This document shows, in pieces, positions 9,784 through 18,649 of a DNA stretch of 64,000 nt (positions are counted from its first letter, which is position 1; every line of letters starts with the position of its first letter). The stretch is from the NCBI RefSeq assembly GCF_002007105.1, contig NZ_MVBC01000004.1, positions 186,001 through 250,000 on the forward strand, read 5' to 3'. Source of the stretch: Hymenobacter sp. CRA2. Lineage in GTDB: Bacteria; Bacteroidota; Bacteroidia; Cytophagales; Hymenobacteraceae. Made by a program: the position numbers and the translations under genes. A model generated the notes under the pieces. That model was not told the DNA's origin. It searched no databases and was given only the letters and a program-made list of their open reading frames with translations.

Positions 9784-12700
9784 ATGTTCCGATTGTTACT
9801 CTGCGGGCTGTGCCTGCTCGGGCTTCTCGTGCCCGGGCGCGCCCAGCAACGTTTGGCCTGCGCCCGCCAAACCAGCCACCTCACCAAGGTATTCCGCCTC
9901 ACCAACGAGCAGGCCCGCCACCTCTACGAGCACGACCTGACCGGCGCCCGGCCCGAATTTTTTCGCCAGCCCGTCGATTCGTTTCTCACCGACAGCGCCC
10001 GCCGCTACCAGTGGCGCCCCCTGCCGCCGGGCTACTACCTCGTGGCCCGCACCGAAGGCCCGCAGCTGCTGTACTGGCTGCGCAGCGAAACCAACCGGCA
10101 GCTGACCGTGCTCGACAACCAAGTGGACCTGACCCTGCTCGTGCGCGACTCCACCGGCCGGCCGCTCGCCGGCGACGCCCGCGTCATGCTCGGCCGCCGC
10201 GTCGTTCCCTTCGATGCGGCCACCCGCACCTTTCGCCTGCCCAAGGCCGGGCACGCGGGGCTAGTGGCCGTAACCTACCGCGGGCTGACTACCTACCACG
10301 CCCTTAGCCAAACGCTTCCGCCGCAACGGCCGCGCTGGACGCAGCGCGGCGCGCCCAGTCTGGTATTGCGCCTCGGGCGCCGGCTGCTCTACGGGTTTCC
10401 GCTGGGCTACCTCACGCGGCCGGTGCGAAATCTGGTGGGGCAGCTCCGGCACGCTTCCTACGTCAGCAAGGGCCTGATCGGGCTGCTTCGCTCGCCCTTC
10501 AGCGAAGACGTGCGCGATGAGCGGCAGGACCGCCGCGAGGAACGGCGGGAGCGGCGCAGCGGGCAGGCGCCCGCCGAGCCGGGGCGCATTGCCTGGGCCA
10601 GCTACGTGGCCTTCAACAAGCCGCGCTACCGCCCCAGCGGCGACACGCTGCGCCTGAAAATCCGGCTGCTGCGCCGCCCGTACGGCCGCCCGGCACGCCA
10701 GCGCGTGGTGCTGTGGCTGGGCTCTGAGAACGGCAAACCCAAGCGCCTAACCGAGTTGCGCCCCGTGCGCCCCGGCTCCTACGAGTACACGCTGCCGCTG
10801 ACTGATACCCTGGGCCTGCAACCCGATTCCTACGTGCAGGTGAGCCTGACCACCCTGCGCGGTACCACGCTGGCCAGCGGACAGTTTCGCCTCGAAGACT
10901 ACGAGCTGAGCAACACGGAGTATGCCCTGCGCGTCGCCGAAAAGGAGCACCGCCGCGGCCAGCCACAAAGCTTCTTTTTGCGCGGCACCGACGCCAACGG
11001 CCTGAACCTGCTCGACGCCCGCGTGCGCCTGAGCGTCGTGCCGGACGGGATGCCCGAGTGGTTTGCCCAGCGGCAGCTGTTCGTGCCCGATACGCTGTGG
11101 AGGCACGCCGGCCCACTGGATACCAGCGGCGAAACCCGCCTGGACCTGCCCGCCGACCGCCTGCCCGCCGCCAACTTCCGCTACCGGGTGCTGGCCACCT
11201 TCCTCAACACCGACAACGAGCGGCACGAGGAAAATACGGTGGTGCCCTTCCGCCTCGACCCCGGCCAGCTCACCGCCGAGCTGGTGGGCGACTCCGTGCG
11301 CCTGCGCTACCTGCATCTGGGCCAGTCGCGCCCGGCCGCGGCCCGCCTGTGCATTGCCGGGGCCAGCCACCTCAGCGGCGACACTCTCTTCAGCGGCCCG
11401 GTGCGCCTGCCGCTCACGCTGCCCGTCGATGCGCGGGCCCGGCGCTATGACCTGCGCGACAGCGCCGGCCACGTCGCGCAAGTGGAGCTGACGACCCAGA
11501 ACGCCGGGTTGGCGCTGCAGTCGGAGCGCACCAGGGACTCGGTGTACCTGGCCGTGGACAATCCGCGCCGGCTGCGCTTCTGGTGCTTCGTGTACCGCGG
11601 CAACCGCCTCGTGTACCGCCGCTACGCCGAGCCCGACTGGCGCCTGGTCCTGCCGGCGCGCTCGGCCGCGCCCTGGTACATATCGGTGCACTACCTCTGG
11701 GGCGAACAGCTGCTGAGCCAGGAGTACAACGTGCCGCTCGAACGGCACCAGCTGCGCATTCAGTCCGATCTGCCCGCGGTGGCGTACCCCGGCCAGCAGC
11801 TGCAGCTGAACTTCACCGTGACCGACGTGGCCGGCCGCCCCGTGCCCGGGGCCGACCTGACGGCCTTTGCCTACACCAACAAATTCGACGAAGATGCGGA
11901 GCCCAACGGCCCGGGCGTGCCCGACCTGGAGCCGCCCCTGTACGGCCGGGCGTCGCTGCGGCGGTTTCGGCTGCGCGAAACCAGCTTCGAAAACCGGCCC
12001 GATGCCACCCGGCAACAGCTGCTGCGCTGGGCCGAGTGGCGCCGCACCCTCAGGCTGGACTCGCTTCGCTTTTACCACTTTCTGTACCCCGAGGCCGGCC
12101 AGTTCTACGAATACCGCCCGGCACCCGGCGGCCTGACGCAGGTGGCGCCCTTCGTGGTGGACTCCGGCCGGGTGCAGCCGCCCGTGGCCGTGTACCTCGA
12201 CGGCGTGCCGGTGTACGTGCACGACGTCAACCACGCCGAGCCCTATAGCCTGGTGGCCGAGCCGGGCCTGCACACGCTCAGCATCCGCACCACCGACCGC
12301 CTCGTGACCCTGCATGACGTGTACCTGCGCCACCTGCACAAGCTCACGCTCAGCGTCGACGTGAACCGCCCCTGCCAGGAGCTGACGGTGCAACGGCTCG
12401 GGCCCCTGCGCCCCGAAGAGCACCTGGCCCTGAGCCGCTCCCTGGTCATGCTGGATGAGTCGTACGACCACCTGCGCGACGCCACTCTACGCCAGGGCAA
12501 CCGCCTGCAGCCCGTAGTGGGCAACGTGGGCGGCAGGCGCGTGGCCGGTCCCTTTCGGCCCGATTCCCTGCTGCTGCGCCGCCCCGATGGCTACCGGCGC
12601 AAGTTTGCTTTCGAGCCCTTGTTCAGCTACAGCTTCGGGCCGGCGCTGCTGCGCATGCGCTGCGTCGAGCCCGTGGCCTTCGGCCCGCTCACCGGCGCCG

Positions 12701-15700
12701 GCTTCGGCCCCGCGCTGCCGCTGGACGGCTTTGCCTACACCGAAGCCGCCGTGCGCGAGCTGCAGCGCCGCGACGCGCCGGCAGCGCGCTTGCCCTACGA
12801 CTACAACGCCAATCAGTATCCCATCCTCGAAAATCCCAACCGGACTGAGCAGGGGCAAGGCCAGCTTGTGGTGCGGGAGCCCCTGTCGCCGGCCGTCGGC
12901 AGCTCCTGGCCTGCGGCGCGCTACCTGCTGGTGACGCGCCCCGATCAGCCTAAGTTTCAGCGCTTGCTCTTCAGCCTGAACACGGTACACGCGCTAGCGC
13001 CCGGCCGGTACCGCGTAGCCGTGCTGCTGGCCGACAGCTCCTGCTGGGCACCGGCCGAGCTGGTGGATGTGCGGCCCAACGGCACCACCTACCTGCAGCT
13101 GCGCGCCACCGACCGGCAGCAGCTGGGCCAGCTGAGCCGCCGCATCGGCCGGTTGGTGCGCCAGCGTATTCCGCACGTGTCGGCGCTGAGCGAGGACCGG
13201 CTGCAGCGGCGCGAAATCAAGGTGCACGCACCGGTGCTGCCCGGCGTGCAGGGCCGGCTCGTTCGCGGCCGCGTGTTCGACCGCAGCACCGAGGAAGGGC
13301 TGCCCGGCGTCACGGTGCTGGTGCGCGGCACCACGGTGGGCATATCCACTAACACGGACGGAACTTACGAGCTGGACGTGCCGCTTGATGCCCGCACGCT
13401 GTTGTTTTCGTCCATCGGCTACGTGACTCAGGAAAAGCCCGTTGGTGACGTAGTTGATGTCGGTCTGAGCGCCGACAACAGGCAACTGTCGGAGGTAGTG
13501 GTAACGGGCATGGGCCTGCAGATGGAGCGCCGCGAGCTGACCGGATCGGTGTCGTCGGTGCTGGCCGGGCGCGCCGCGGGCGTGAGCATCACCGGTGCTC
13601 CGAGCAGCAGTGTGCGCATCCGCGGTACCAGAAGCGTTGCCGCCGATTCCCGCCCGCTGATTATTCTTGACGGCCTGCCGCTCAGCGGCCGGCTCGAAGA
13701 CCTGAACCCGGCTACCATTGCCAGCATCAAGGAGCTGCCGGCCGCGCAGGCAACCGGGCTGTACGGCGTGCGCGGGGCCAACGGCGTGCTCATCGTCACT
13801 TCCAAGGCCGGCTTGGCCAACAGCTCCGATAACCCCGGCCGCGACCCGCGCCTGCAGCTGCGCCGCCGCTTCTCGGACTACGGCTGGTGGCGCCCCACGC
13901 TGGTCACCGACGCCCGCGGACGGGCCAGCACCACCGTCACCCTGCCCGACGACGTGACCGGCTGGCGCGCCTTCGTGCTCGGCTCCGACGCCCACGGCCG
14001 CACCGGCCGCAGCAGCGGCGAGCTGCGCGCTTTCAAGGCGCTGCTGGCCGAGCTGGCCGTGCCGCGCTTCCTGGTGGCCGGCGACCGAGCACAGGTTATC
14101 GGCAAGACGCTGAATTACTTGCCCGATACCGCCCAGGTCAGCACTACGTTCCGGGTGGGGGAGGCGGTAGTGCGGCAGCAGGCGCACCGCGTCAGCACCT
14201 CGGCCCTCGATACGCTCACCGTCACGGCCCCGGCCACGCCCGGCGACTCGTTGCAGCTCACCTTCGGCCTCGCGCAAAACAGCGGGTACCAGGACGGCGA
14301 GCAGCGGCGCATTCCCATCGTGCCCGCCGGCTCGCGCGAAACCGTGGGCGCCTTCCTTGCCCTCACCGCCGCCGATACCACCCTCACGCTGCCGTCCGCC
14401 GATCCGGCCAAAGGCGACGTCACCGTACGCGTCGACAGCGACCCGCTGCCCGCCATTCTCTCCGAAATCCAGCACCTGCAGCAGTACGCCTACCTCTGCA
14501 ACGAGCAGGCCGCCTCCAAGCTGAAGGCCCTGCTGCTGGAGCGCCGCATCCGGCAGTACGAGGAAGAAGATTTTAAGGGTGACCGGTCCGTGAACTACCT
14601 TATCCGCAAGCTGCTGGCCGGCCGGCGCCAGCCCGAAGGCCTGTGGGGTACGTGGCCCAGCTCGGCCGTGAGCTACTGGGCCACGGCGCACGTGCTCGAA
14701 GCCCTGCTCGACGCCGAACACTCCGGCTACCGCGTGACCTACGACCGCGCTAAAGTAGCTGCCTACCTGCTCAAGGCGCTGGACGAAGGCCTGGCCCGTA
14801 CTGAGGAATCGGCCAAAACTCAGCATTACCTCTGGTACCACTACCAGCTCAACGACCATCTGCGCCTGTTGCGCCTGTTGCTGCAGCTGCAAGCCACGGC
14901 CGACTACCGCACCTACCTCACGCGCCTGGCCCGGTTGGAGCGCGGCCGCCAGCCCCTCGACCGGTACTTGGCCTTCACCGAGCTGCGCCAGCAGCTGCAG
15001 CTGCCTTACCAGCTCGATACCTTGCGGCGCTACCGCCTGCGCACGGCCCTGGGCGGCGTCTTTTACGCCGATACCCTGCGCGGCGGCTCCTACTACCGCG
15101 ACCTGCTGGCTGGCGACGTGGGCAGTACCCTGCTGGCCTACCGCGTGCTGCGCGCCCACGGCGGCCAGGAAGCTGAGCTGACGCGCATGCGGGTGTATCT
15201 GCTGGGGCTGCGGCGCACCGGCTACTGGCGCAGCACCTACGAGGCGGCGCAGATTCTGGAAACCATCGGCCCCGACTTGTTCGCCGCCGGCCGGGCGGCC
15301 ACTTTTGCCCGCGTCGAGTTCAGCGGCGGTCTGCAGCAGCGCGTCACCCAGTTTCCATTCGAAACCAAGCTACCCGCTACCAGCGGCAGCATCAGCCTGC
15401 GCAAGGAGGGCCCGGTGCCGGTGTACGCCACGGCCTATCAGACCTTCTGGAACCCGGCGCCCGTGGCCAAAACCGGCACGTTTGCCGTCAGCACGAGCCT
15501 GGCAGGCCAGAAGGGGCGCCGGGTGCAGCTGCGCGCCGGCCAGCCGGCCGAGCTGCTGGTTACCGTCGACGTGAAGGAAGCGGCCCGCTACGTGCTGGTG
15601 GAAGTACCCATTCCGGCCGGCTGCTCCTACGGTCCGCCCGCGGCTACCAACTTCCGCGAGGTGCACCGCGAGTACCTGCGCCACCAGACCGGCATTTTCC

Positions 15701-15852
15701 TCGACGAGCTGCCCGTGGGCCGCCACACCTTCCGCATCAACCTGCAGCCGCGCTTCCGCGGCCGCTACACGCTCAACCCCGCCACAGCCGAGCTGGTGTA
15801 CTTCCCCACCAAGTTCGGCCGCACCGACAGCAAGCAGGCAGAGGTCAGGTAA
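9784..15852 (+). CDS. Alpha-2-macroglobulin-like protein with internal SusC-type plug
   Basis: A 2022-residue exported protein. The ATG at 9784 is chosen over 9715 because it starts a signal peptide (MFRLLLCGLCLLGLLVPGRA); there is no lipobox. Tandem macroglobulin-like beta domains fill residues ~40-1140, including an MG2-like stretch near 255-345. Residues ~1156-1220 form a CarboxypepD_reg-like domain (RGRVFDRSTEEGLPGVTVLV). Residues ~1230-1345 form a TonB plug (EVVVTGMG, GRAAGVSI, RIRGTRS, YGVRGANGVLIVTSKAG) with no beta-barrel after it. An A2M region follows (YGWWRPTLVTDARG) and then a toroid domain with thioester motif CNEQ at Cys1572-Gln1575. A2Ms trap proteases; here the plug is embedded in one. 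No pbpC gene is adjacent, unlike the E. coli A2M locus. Confidence 0.88.
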   Translation: MFRLLLCGLCLLGLLVPGRAQQRLACARQTSHLTKVFRLTNEQARHLYEHDLTGARPEFFRQPVDSFLTDSARRYQWRPLPPGYYLVARTEGPQLLYWLRSETNRQLTVLDNQVDLTLLVRDSTGRPLAGDARVMLGRRVVPFDAATRTFRLPKAGHAGLVAVTYRGLTTYHALSQTLPPQRPRWTQRGAPSLVLRLGRRLLYGFPLGYLTRPVRNLVGQLRHASYVSKGLIGLLRSPFSEDVRDERQDRREERRERRSGQAPAEPGRIAWASYVAFNKPRYRPSGDTLRLKIRLLRRPYGRPARQRVVLWLGSENGKPKRLTELRPVRPGSYEYTLPLTDTLGLQPDSYVQVSLTTLRGTTLASGQFRLEDYELSNTEYALRVAEKEHRRGQPQSFFLRGTDANGLNLLDARVRLSVVPDGMPEWFAQRQLFVPDTLWRHAGPLDTSGETRLDLPADRLPAANFRYRVLATFLNTDNERHEENTVVPFRLDPGQLTAELVGDSVRLRYLHLGQSRPAAARLCIAGASHLSGDTLFSGPVRLPLTLPVDARARRYDLRDSAGHVAQVELTTQNAGLALQSERTRDSVYLAVDNPRRLRFWCFVYRGNRLVYRRYAEPDWRLVLPARSAAPWYISVHYLWGEQLLSQEYNVPLERHQLRIQSDLPAVAYPGQQLQLNFTVTDVAGRPVPGADLTAFAYTNKFDEDAEPNGPGVPDLEPPLYGRASLRRFRLRETSFENRPDATRQQLLRWAEWRRTLRLDSLRFYHFLYPEAGQFYEYRPAPGGLTQVAPFVVDSGRVQPPVAVYLDGVPVYVHDVNHAEPYSLVAEPGLHTLSIRTTDRLVTLHDVYLRHLHKLTLSVDVNRPCQELTVQRLGPLRPEEHLALSRSLVMLDESYDHLRDATLRQGNRLQPVVGNVGGRRVAGPFRPDSLLLRRPDGYRRKFAFEPLFSYSFGPALLRMRCVEPVAFGPLTGAGFGPALPLDGFAYTEAAVRELQRRDAPAARLPYDYNANQYPILENPNRTEQGQGQLVVREPLSPAVGSSWPAARYLLVTRPDQPKFQRLLFSLNTVHALAPGRYRVAVLLADSSCWAPAELVDVRPNGTTYLQLRATDRQQLGQLSRRIGRLVRQRIPHVSALSEDRLQRREIKVHAPVLPGVQGRLVRGRVFDRSTEEGLPGVTVLVRGTTVGISTNTDGTYELDVPLDARTLLFSSIGYVTQEKPVGDVVDVGLSADNRQLSEVVVTGMGLQMERRELTGSVSSVLAGRAAGVSITGAPSSSVRIRGTRSVAADSRPLIILDGLPLSGRLEDLNPATIASIKELPAAQATGLYGVRGANGVLIVTSKAGLANSSDNPGRDPRLQLRRRFSDYGWWRPTLVTDARGRASTTVTLPDDVTGWRAFVLGSDAHGRTGRSSGELRAFKALLAELAVPRFLVAGDRAQVIGKTLNYLPDTAQVSTTFRVGEAVVRQQAHRVSTSALDTLTVTAPATPGDSLQLTFGLAQNSGYQDGEQRRIPIVPAGSRETVGAFLALTAADTTLTLPSADPAKGDVTVRVDSDPLPAILSEIQHLQQYAYLCNEQAASKLKALLLERRIRQYEEEDFKGDRSVNYLIRKLLAGRRQPEGLWGTWPSSAVSYWATAHVLEALLDAEHSGYRVTYDRAKVAAYLLKALDEGLARTEESAKTQHYLWYHYQLNDHLRLLRLLLQLQATADYRTYLTRLARLERGRQPLDRYLAFTELRQQLQLPYQLDTLRRYRLRTALGGVFYADTLRGGSYYRDLLAGDVGSTLLAYRVLRAHGGQEAELTRMRVYLLGLRRTGYWRSTYEAAQILETIGPDLFAAGRAATFARVEFSGGLQQRVTQFPFETKLPATSGSISLRKEGPVPVYATAYQTFWNPAPVAKTGTFAVSTSLAGQKGRRVQLRAGQPAELLVTVDVKEAARYVLVEVPIPAGCSYGPPAATNFREVHREYLRHQTGIFLDELPVGRHTFRINLQPRFRGRYTLNPATAELVYFPTKFGRTDSKQAEVR

Positions 15853-15872
15853 GAGGGGCCTACTGCCGCTCC

Positions 15873-15906
15873 AAAAGCCCCGCACGGTTTCCGGCGGGGC
15901 TTTTTT
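15873..15906 (+). terminator. Rho-independent terminator
   Basis: The stem AGCCCCGC / GCGGGGCT (15876-15883, 15894-15901) with an A-run before and six T after, 20 bp past the A2M-like stop codon. Confidence 0.85.
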
Positions 15907-16080
15907 GGGAGTCACATGTTGGTGGCCCATATAAAAGGGCCTGTCGTAGCGGACTGGCCGAGATATTTCGCGTGCTCCCGTCGGCCATCGACCAAAAGAC
16001 GGTTGGGGAAGCCTCACAACTGTTACGCCAGCTACTTCCAGCCCGGTCGCTACCTTGCCTTTTCTATTCTGTCGTTGTTT

Positions 16081-17046
16081 ATGCCCGCTCCCCAACCATC
16101 TACCCTCGAAGCCCAGATCCGCGCTGCCCTGCTGGGCCTGGCCGTTGGCGACGCCCTCGGCGTGCCCGTGGAGTTTGAAAACCGCGCCAAGCGCCAGGCC
16201 GACCCCGTCGTGGACATGCGCGCTTACGGCACCCACCACCAGCCCGCCGGTACCTGGTCCGACGACGCCTCGCTTACATTTTGCCTGGCTGAAGCTATTG
16301 CTGATGGCTACTCGCCCCGAAAACTGGCAGTGTACGCTTGCCGGTGGTATTACGATAATTTTTGGACGCCCCACGGCTTGGTATTCGATATCGGCATAAC
16401 AACCCGTGAGGCGTTGTATCGCTTCAAAACCAATCCTGAGGACACACCGCTGGTTGGCGGTACTGATGAGTACAGCAATGGCAATGGCTCGTTGATGCGC
16501 ATTTTGCCGCTGGCGTTCTACAAGTCGGATACACCTTTGGAAAGCCGCTTCCGACTAATTTTCGACGTGTCGGCCATCACCCACGGGCACATCCGCTCGG
16601 CCGTAGCTTGCTGGCTGTATCTGGAAATGGCCCGGCACCTGCGCGCCGGCCAAACACCCGCCGAGGCGTACGCTACGCTCTGCGCGGAAGCGCCCGCGCA
16701 ACTTCGGACATTGAACGTACCGGCCAAGGAAGCCGACCATTTTGAGCGCATCCTCAGCGGCCGCTTGCCGGAGGTAAACGTGCTGGCCATCAGCAGCGGC
16801 GGCTATGTGCTGCACACGCTGGAAGCGGCCCTGTGGTGCCTGCTGCGCCACAATACCTACGCTGAAACCGTGCTGGCGGCTGTCAACCTCGGCGATGATA
16901 CCGATACCACCGGCGCCGTCACCGGTGGCCTGGCTGGCCTGTACTACGGCGAGGCCGCCATTCCGCCCGAGTGGCTCCAGGTTTTGGCCCGCCGCGCCGA
17001 CATCGAGGACCTGGCTCGCCGAATGGCGGTGGCCTGTGCCCCCTGA
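16081..17046 (+). CDS. ADP-ribosylglycohydrolase family protein (DraG-like)
   Basis: 321 residues of the ARH/DraG family (PF03747), which use two Mg ions to remove ADP-ribose from proteins or small molecules. Metal-binding motifs are visible: GTWSDDASLT near residue 58, NGNGSLMRILPLA near 131, THGHIRSAVA near 165, and GDDTDTTGAVTGGLAGLYYG near 270. The ATG at 16081 is chosen because the upstream open frame (from 15916) is not family-like. No ADP-ribosyltransferase or nitrogenase gene is nearby, so a housekeeping role in reversing ADP-ribosylation is most likely. Confidence 0.9.
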   Translation: MPAPQPSTLEAQIRAALLGLAVGDALGVPVEFENRAKRQADPVVDMRAYGTHHQPAGTWSDDASLTFCLAEAIADGYSPRKLAVYACRWYYDNFWTPHGLVFDIGITTREALYRFKTNPEDTPLVGGTDEYSNGNGSLMRILPLAFYKSDTPLESRFRLIFDVSAITHGHIRSAVACWLYLEMARHLRAGQTPAEAYATLCAEAPAQLRTLNVPAKEADHFERILSGRLPEVNVLAISSGGYVLHTLEAALWCLLRHNTYAETVLAAVNLGDDTDTTGAVTGGLAGLYYGEAAIPPEWLQVLARRADIEDLARRMAVACAP

Positions 17047-17048
17047 CG

Positions 17049-17084
17049 AAAAAAGCCCCGCAACAACCGTTACGGGGCTTTTTT
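17049..17084. terminator. Bidirectional terminator between convergent genes
   Basis: AAAAAAGCCCCG (17049-17060) pairs with CGGGGCTTTTTT (17073-17084) and serves both the glycohydrolase (plus) and accA (minus). Confidence 0.85.
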
Positions 17085-17108
17085 GTGACTTCAAGGGCGA
17101 AGCGGAGC

Positions 17109-18062
17109 TTACTCCATTACCACACCCATCTTGCCGAACTTGTCGATGCGCTGGGAAATCCGCTCGTCGGCGGGCAAAGCTTCCAGCTCATCCAGGGTCT
17201 TGATCAGCGTCTTTTTCAACGTCTGGATCATCTTGTCCGGATCGGTGTGGGCGCCGCCTAGCGGCTCCTTCACCACGCCGTCCACCAAGCCGGCCTTGGA
17301 CATGTCGGCGGCGGTCAGCTTCATGGCTTCGGCGGCCTGCTCCTTGTAGCTCCAGGAGCGCCACAGAATGGTGGAGCAGTTTTCGGGCGAAATCACCGAA
17401 TACCAGGAGTTTTCCAGCATCAGCACCCGGTCGCCGATGGCAATGCCCAGGGCGCCACCCGAGGCACCTTCGCCGATGATGATGCAGATAACCGGCACCT
17501 TCAGCATGAACATCTCCTTCAGGTTGCGGGCAATGGCCTCGCCCTGCCCGCGCTCCTCGGCCTCCAGGCCCGGAAAGGCGCCCGGCGTGTCGATGAGCGT
17601 CACGATGGGCTTGCCGAACTTCTCGGCCAGCTTCATCAGGCGCAGGGCCTTGCGGTAGCCCTCGGGGTTGGGCATGCCGAAGTTGCGCAGTTGCCGTTGC
17701 TTGGTGTTGCGGCCCTTCTGCTGGCCGATAAACATGACGGTGCGGCCGTCGAGCTCGGCAAAGCCGCCGACCATGGCCTTGTCGTCGGCCACGGTCCGGT
17801 CGCCGTGCAGCTCCACGAATTTCTGGGTCATGCCCTCGATGTAGTCGAGGGTGTAGGGCCGGTCGGGGTGCCGCGAAAGCTGCACGCGCTGCCAGCGCGT
17901 GAGGTTGGCGTAGGTTTCCTTTTTAAGGGCCTTGATTTTGGTTTCGAGCGCCTCAACAGCTTCCGAGACGTCAACCTGGCTTTCCTGCGCCAGTTTTTGC
18001 ATCTCGCGAAGCTTGCCTTCGAGGGCGGCGATGGGTTGTTCGAAGTCGAGCAGCATAGCCAA
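17109..18062 (-). CDS. accA: Acetyl-CoA carboxylase carboxyltransferase subunit alpha
   Basis: 317 residues, normal AccA length. The protein transfers CO2 from carboxybiotin to acetyl-CoA, the first step of fatty acid synthesis, as an alpha2beta2 complex with AccD in the cytoplasm. Diagnostic blocks are [71 protein letters not shown] and [12 protein letters not shown]. Two close Met codons exist ([10 protein letters not shown]); Met3 at 18056 matches the usual start of the family and could be the true one. accD and the biotin subunits are not in the window. Confidence 0.96.
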   Translation of the reverse strand: MAMLLDFEQPIAALEGKLREMQKLAQESQVDVSEAVEALETKIKALKKETYANLTRWQRVQLSRHPDRPYTLDYIEGMTQKFVELHGDRTVADDKAMVGGFAELDGRTVMFIGQQKGRNTKQRQLRNFGMPNPEGYRKALRLMKLAEKFGKPIVTLIDTPGAFPGLEAEERGQGEAIARNLKEMFMLKVPVICIIIGEGASGGALGIAIGDRVLMLENSWYSVISPENCSTILWRSWSYKEQAAEAMKLTAADMSKAGLVDGVVKEPLGGAHTDPDKMIQTLKKTLIKTLDELEALPADERISQRIDKFGKMGVVME

Positions 18063-18120
18063 ACGGGCGGCGTGCGGCCGCCGCGCAGTCGTTTCTTAAA
18101 CGGTGGAAAATGGGGGAGGG

Positions 18121-18128
18121 CAAAGGTA
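18121..18128 (-). promoter_or_regulatory. -7 box upstream of accA
   Basis: TACCTTTG on the minus strand matches TAnnTTTG, about 59 bp before the accA start. The nearest upstream TTG lies 26 bp away, longer than usual, so the -33 assignment is uncertain. Confidence 0.5.
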
Positions 18129-18248
18129 AGCGACGCGAGCGAAGCGCGCAGCGGCAATTTTTGGTCGTGGGTCCGAAAATTTTTCTGGTTGGTTATCAGT
18201 CAGAACAGCTCAGCCGGTAACGATTTGGTAAAAAACTTTGCCTGGGGC

Positions 18249-18280
18249 TTGCACGGCGGTTATTCAGCCCCCTACCTTTG
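18249..18280 (+). promoter_or_regulatory. Promoter of tRNA-Asp copy 1
   Basis: TTG at 18249-18251, a 21-bp spacer, and TACCTTTG at 18273-18280. It sits 39 bp upstream of the mature tRNA and matches the Bacteroidota consensus. The same TACCTTTGCA lies upstream of copy 2. Confidence 0.75.
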
Positions 18281-18319
18281 CATCGCAATCGGGGAAACGC
18301 CCCAGCCACATTGCAACCT

Positions 18320-18393
18320 GGTTCGGTAGTTCAGTCGGTTAGAATGCCGCCCTGTCACGGCGGAGGTCGCGGGTTCGAGTCCCGTCCGGACCG
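18320..18393 (+). tRNA. tRNA-Asp (GTC), copy 1
   Basis: A 74-nt cloverleaf. The acceptor stem GGTTCGG/CCGGACC has one T-G pair. The anticodon stem is CCGCC/GGCGG with loop CTGTCAC, giving anticodon GTC at 18354-18356. The T arm reads GCGGGTTCGAGTCCCGT. The discriminator is G and CCA is not encoded. Identical in sequence to the copy at 19933-20006. Confidence 0.96.
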
Positions 18394-18396
18394 CAC

Positions 18397-18436
18397 AAAG
18401 GCCCTTCAGCAACGCGCTGGAGGGCCTTTTGCTTTT
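18397..18436 (+). terminator. Terminator of tRNA-Asp copy 1
   Basis: AAAGGCCCTTCAGC (18397-18410) pairs with GCTGGAGGGCCTTT (18415-18428), followed by TTGCTTTT. One A:T pair of copy 2 is a G:T wobble here, so pairing is kept. Confidence 0.85.
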
Positions 18437-18571
18437 CCGGCCTGCCGCCATAGACCGTCCGAACTGGCCCCCGGCAGCCTAGTCCGAAAGAGAACATGTT
18501 GGTCTGGGCGAGACGGCGGCCCAACGGCATTGCCCTGCCGAACACACAAAGCGCTCCGGCGGCTAGGCATC

Positions 18572-18598
18572 CCGCACAGGGCGTTAAGCCCTGTGCGG
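18572..18598. repeat. Perfect 11-bp hairpin upstream of the FKBP gene
   Basis: CCGCACAGGGC (18572-18582), loop GTTAA, then GCCCTGTGCGG (18588-18598). It is followed by a second, looser stem (GGCCGG .. CCGGCC) that ends about 35 bp before the FKBP start. It has no T-run, so it is not an obvious terminator. A leader or attenuator function is possible but unproven. Confidence 0.5.
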
Positions 18599-18649
18599 CC
18601 GGCAATTCTTGACCGGCCGCCTATCTTTCGGCTCCTTTTTTCTTATACG

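Larger units (their letters stand above)
18316..18443. repeat. 128-bp direct repeat, copy A (tRNA-Asp unit)
   Basis: Begins at ACCTGGTTCGG and continues through the tRNA and its terminator. It is nearly identical to 19929-20056, differing at a few terminator positions. The two copies lie 1613 bp apart in the same orientation, consistent with duplication of the whole tRNA plus terminator unit. Confidence 0.85.

Noticed and set aside
16081-17046. ADP-ribosylation toxin-antitoxin or nitrogenase-switch system
   Set aside because: No ADP-ribosyltransferase, toxin or nif gene is next to the glycohydrolase.
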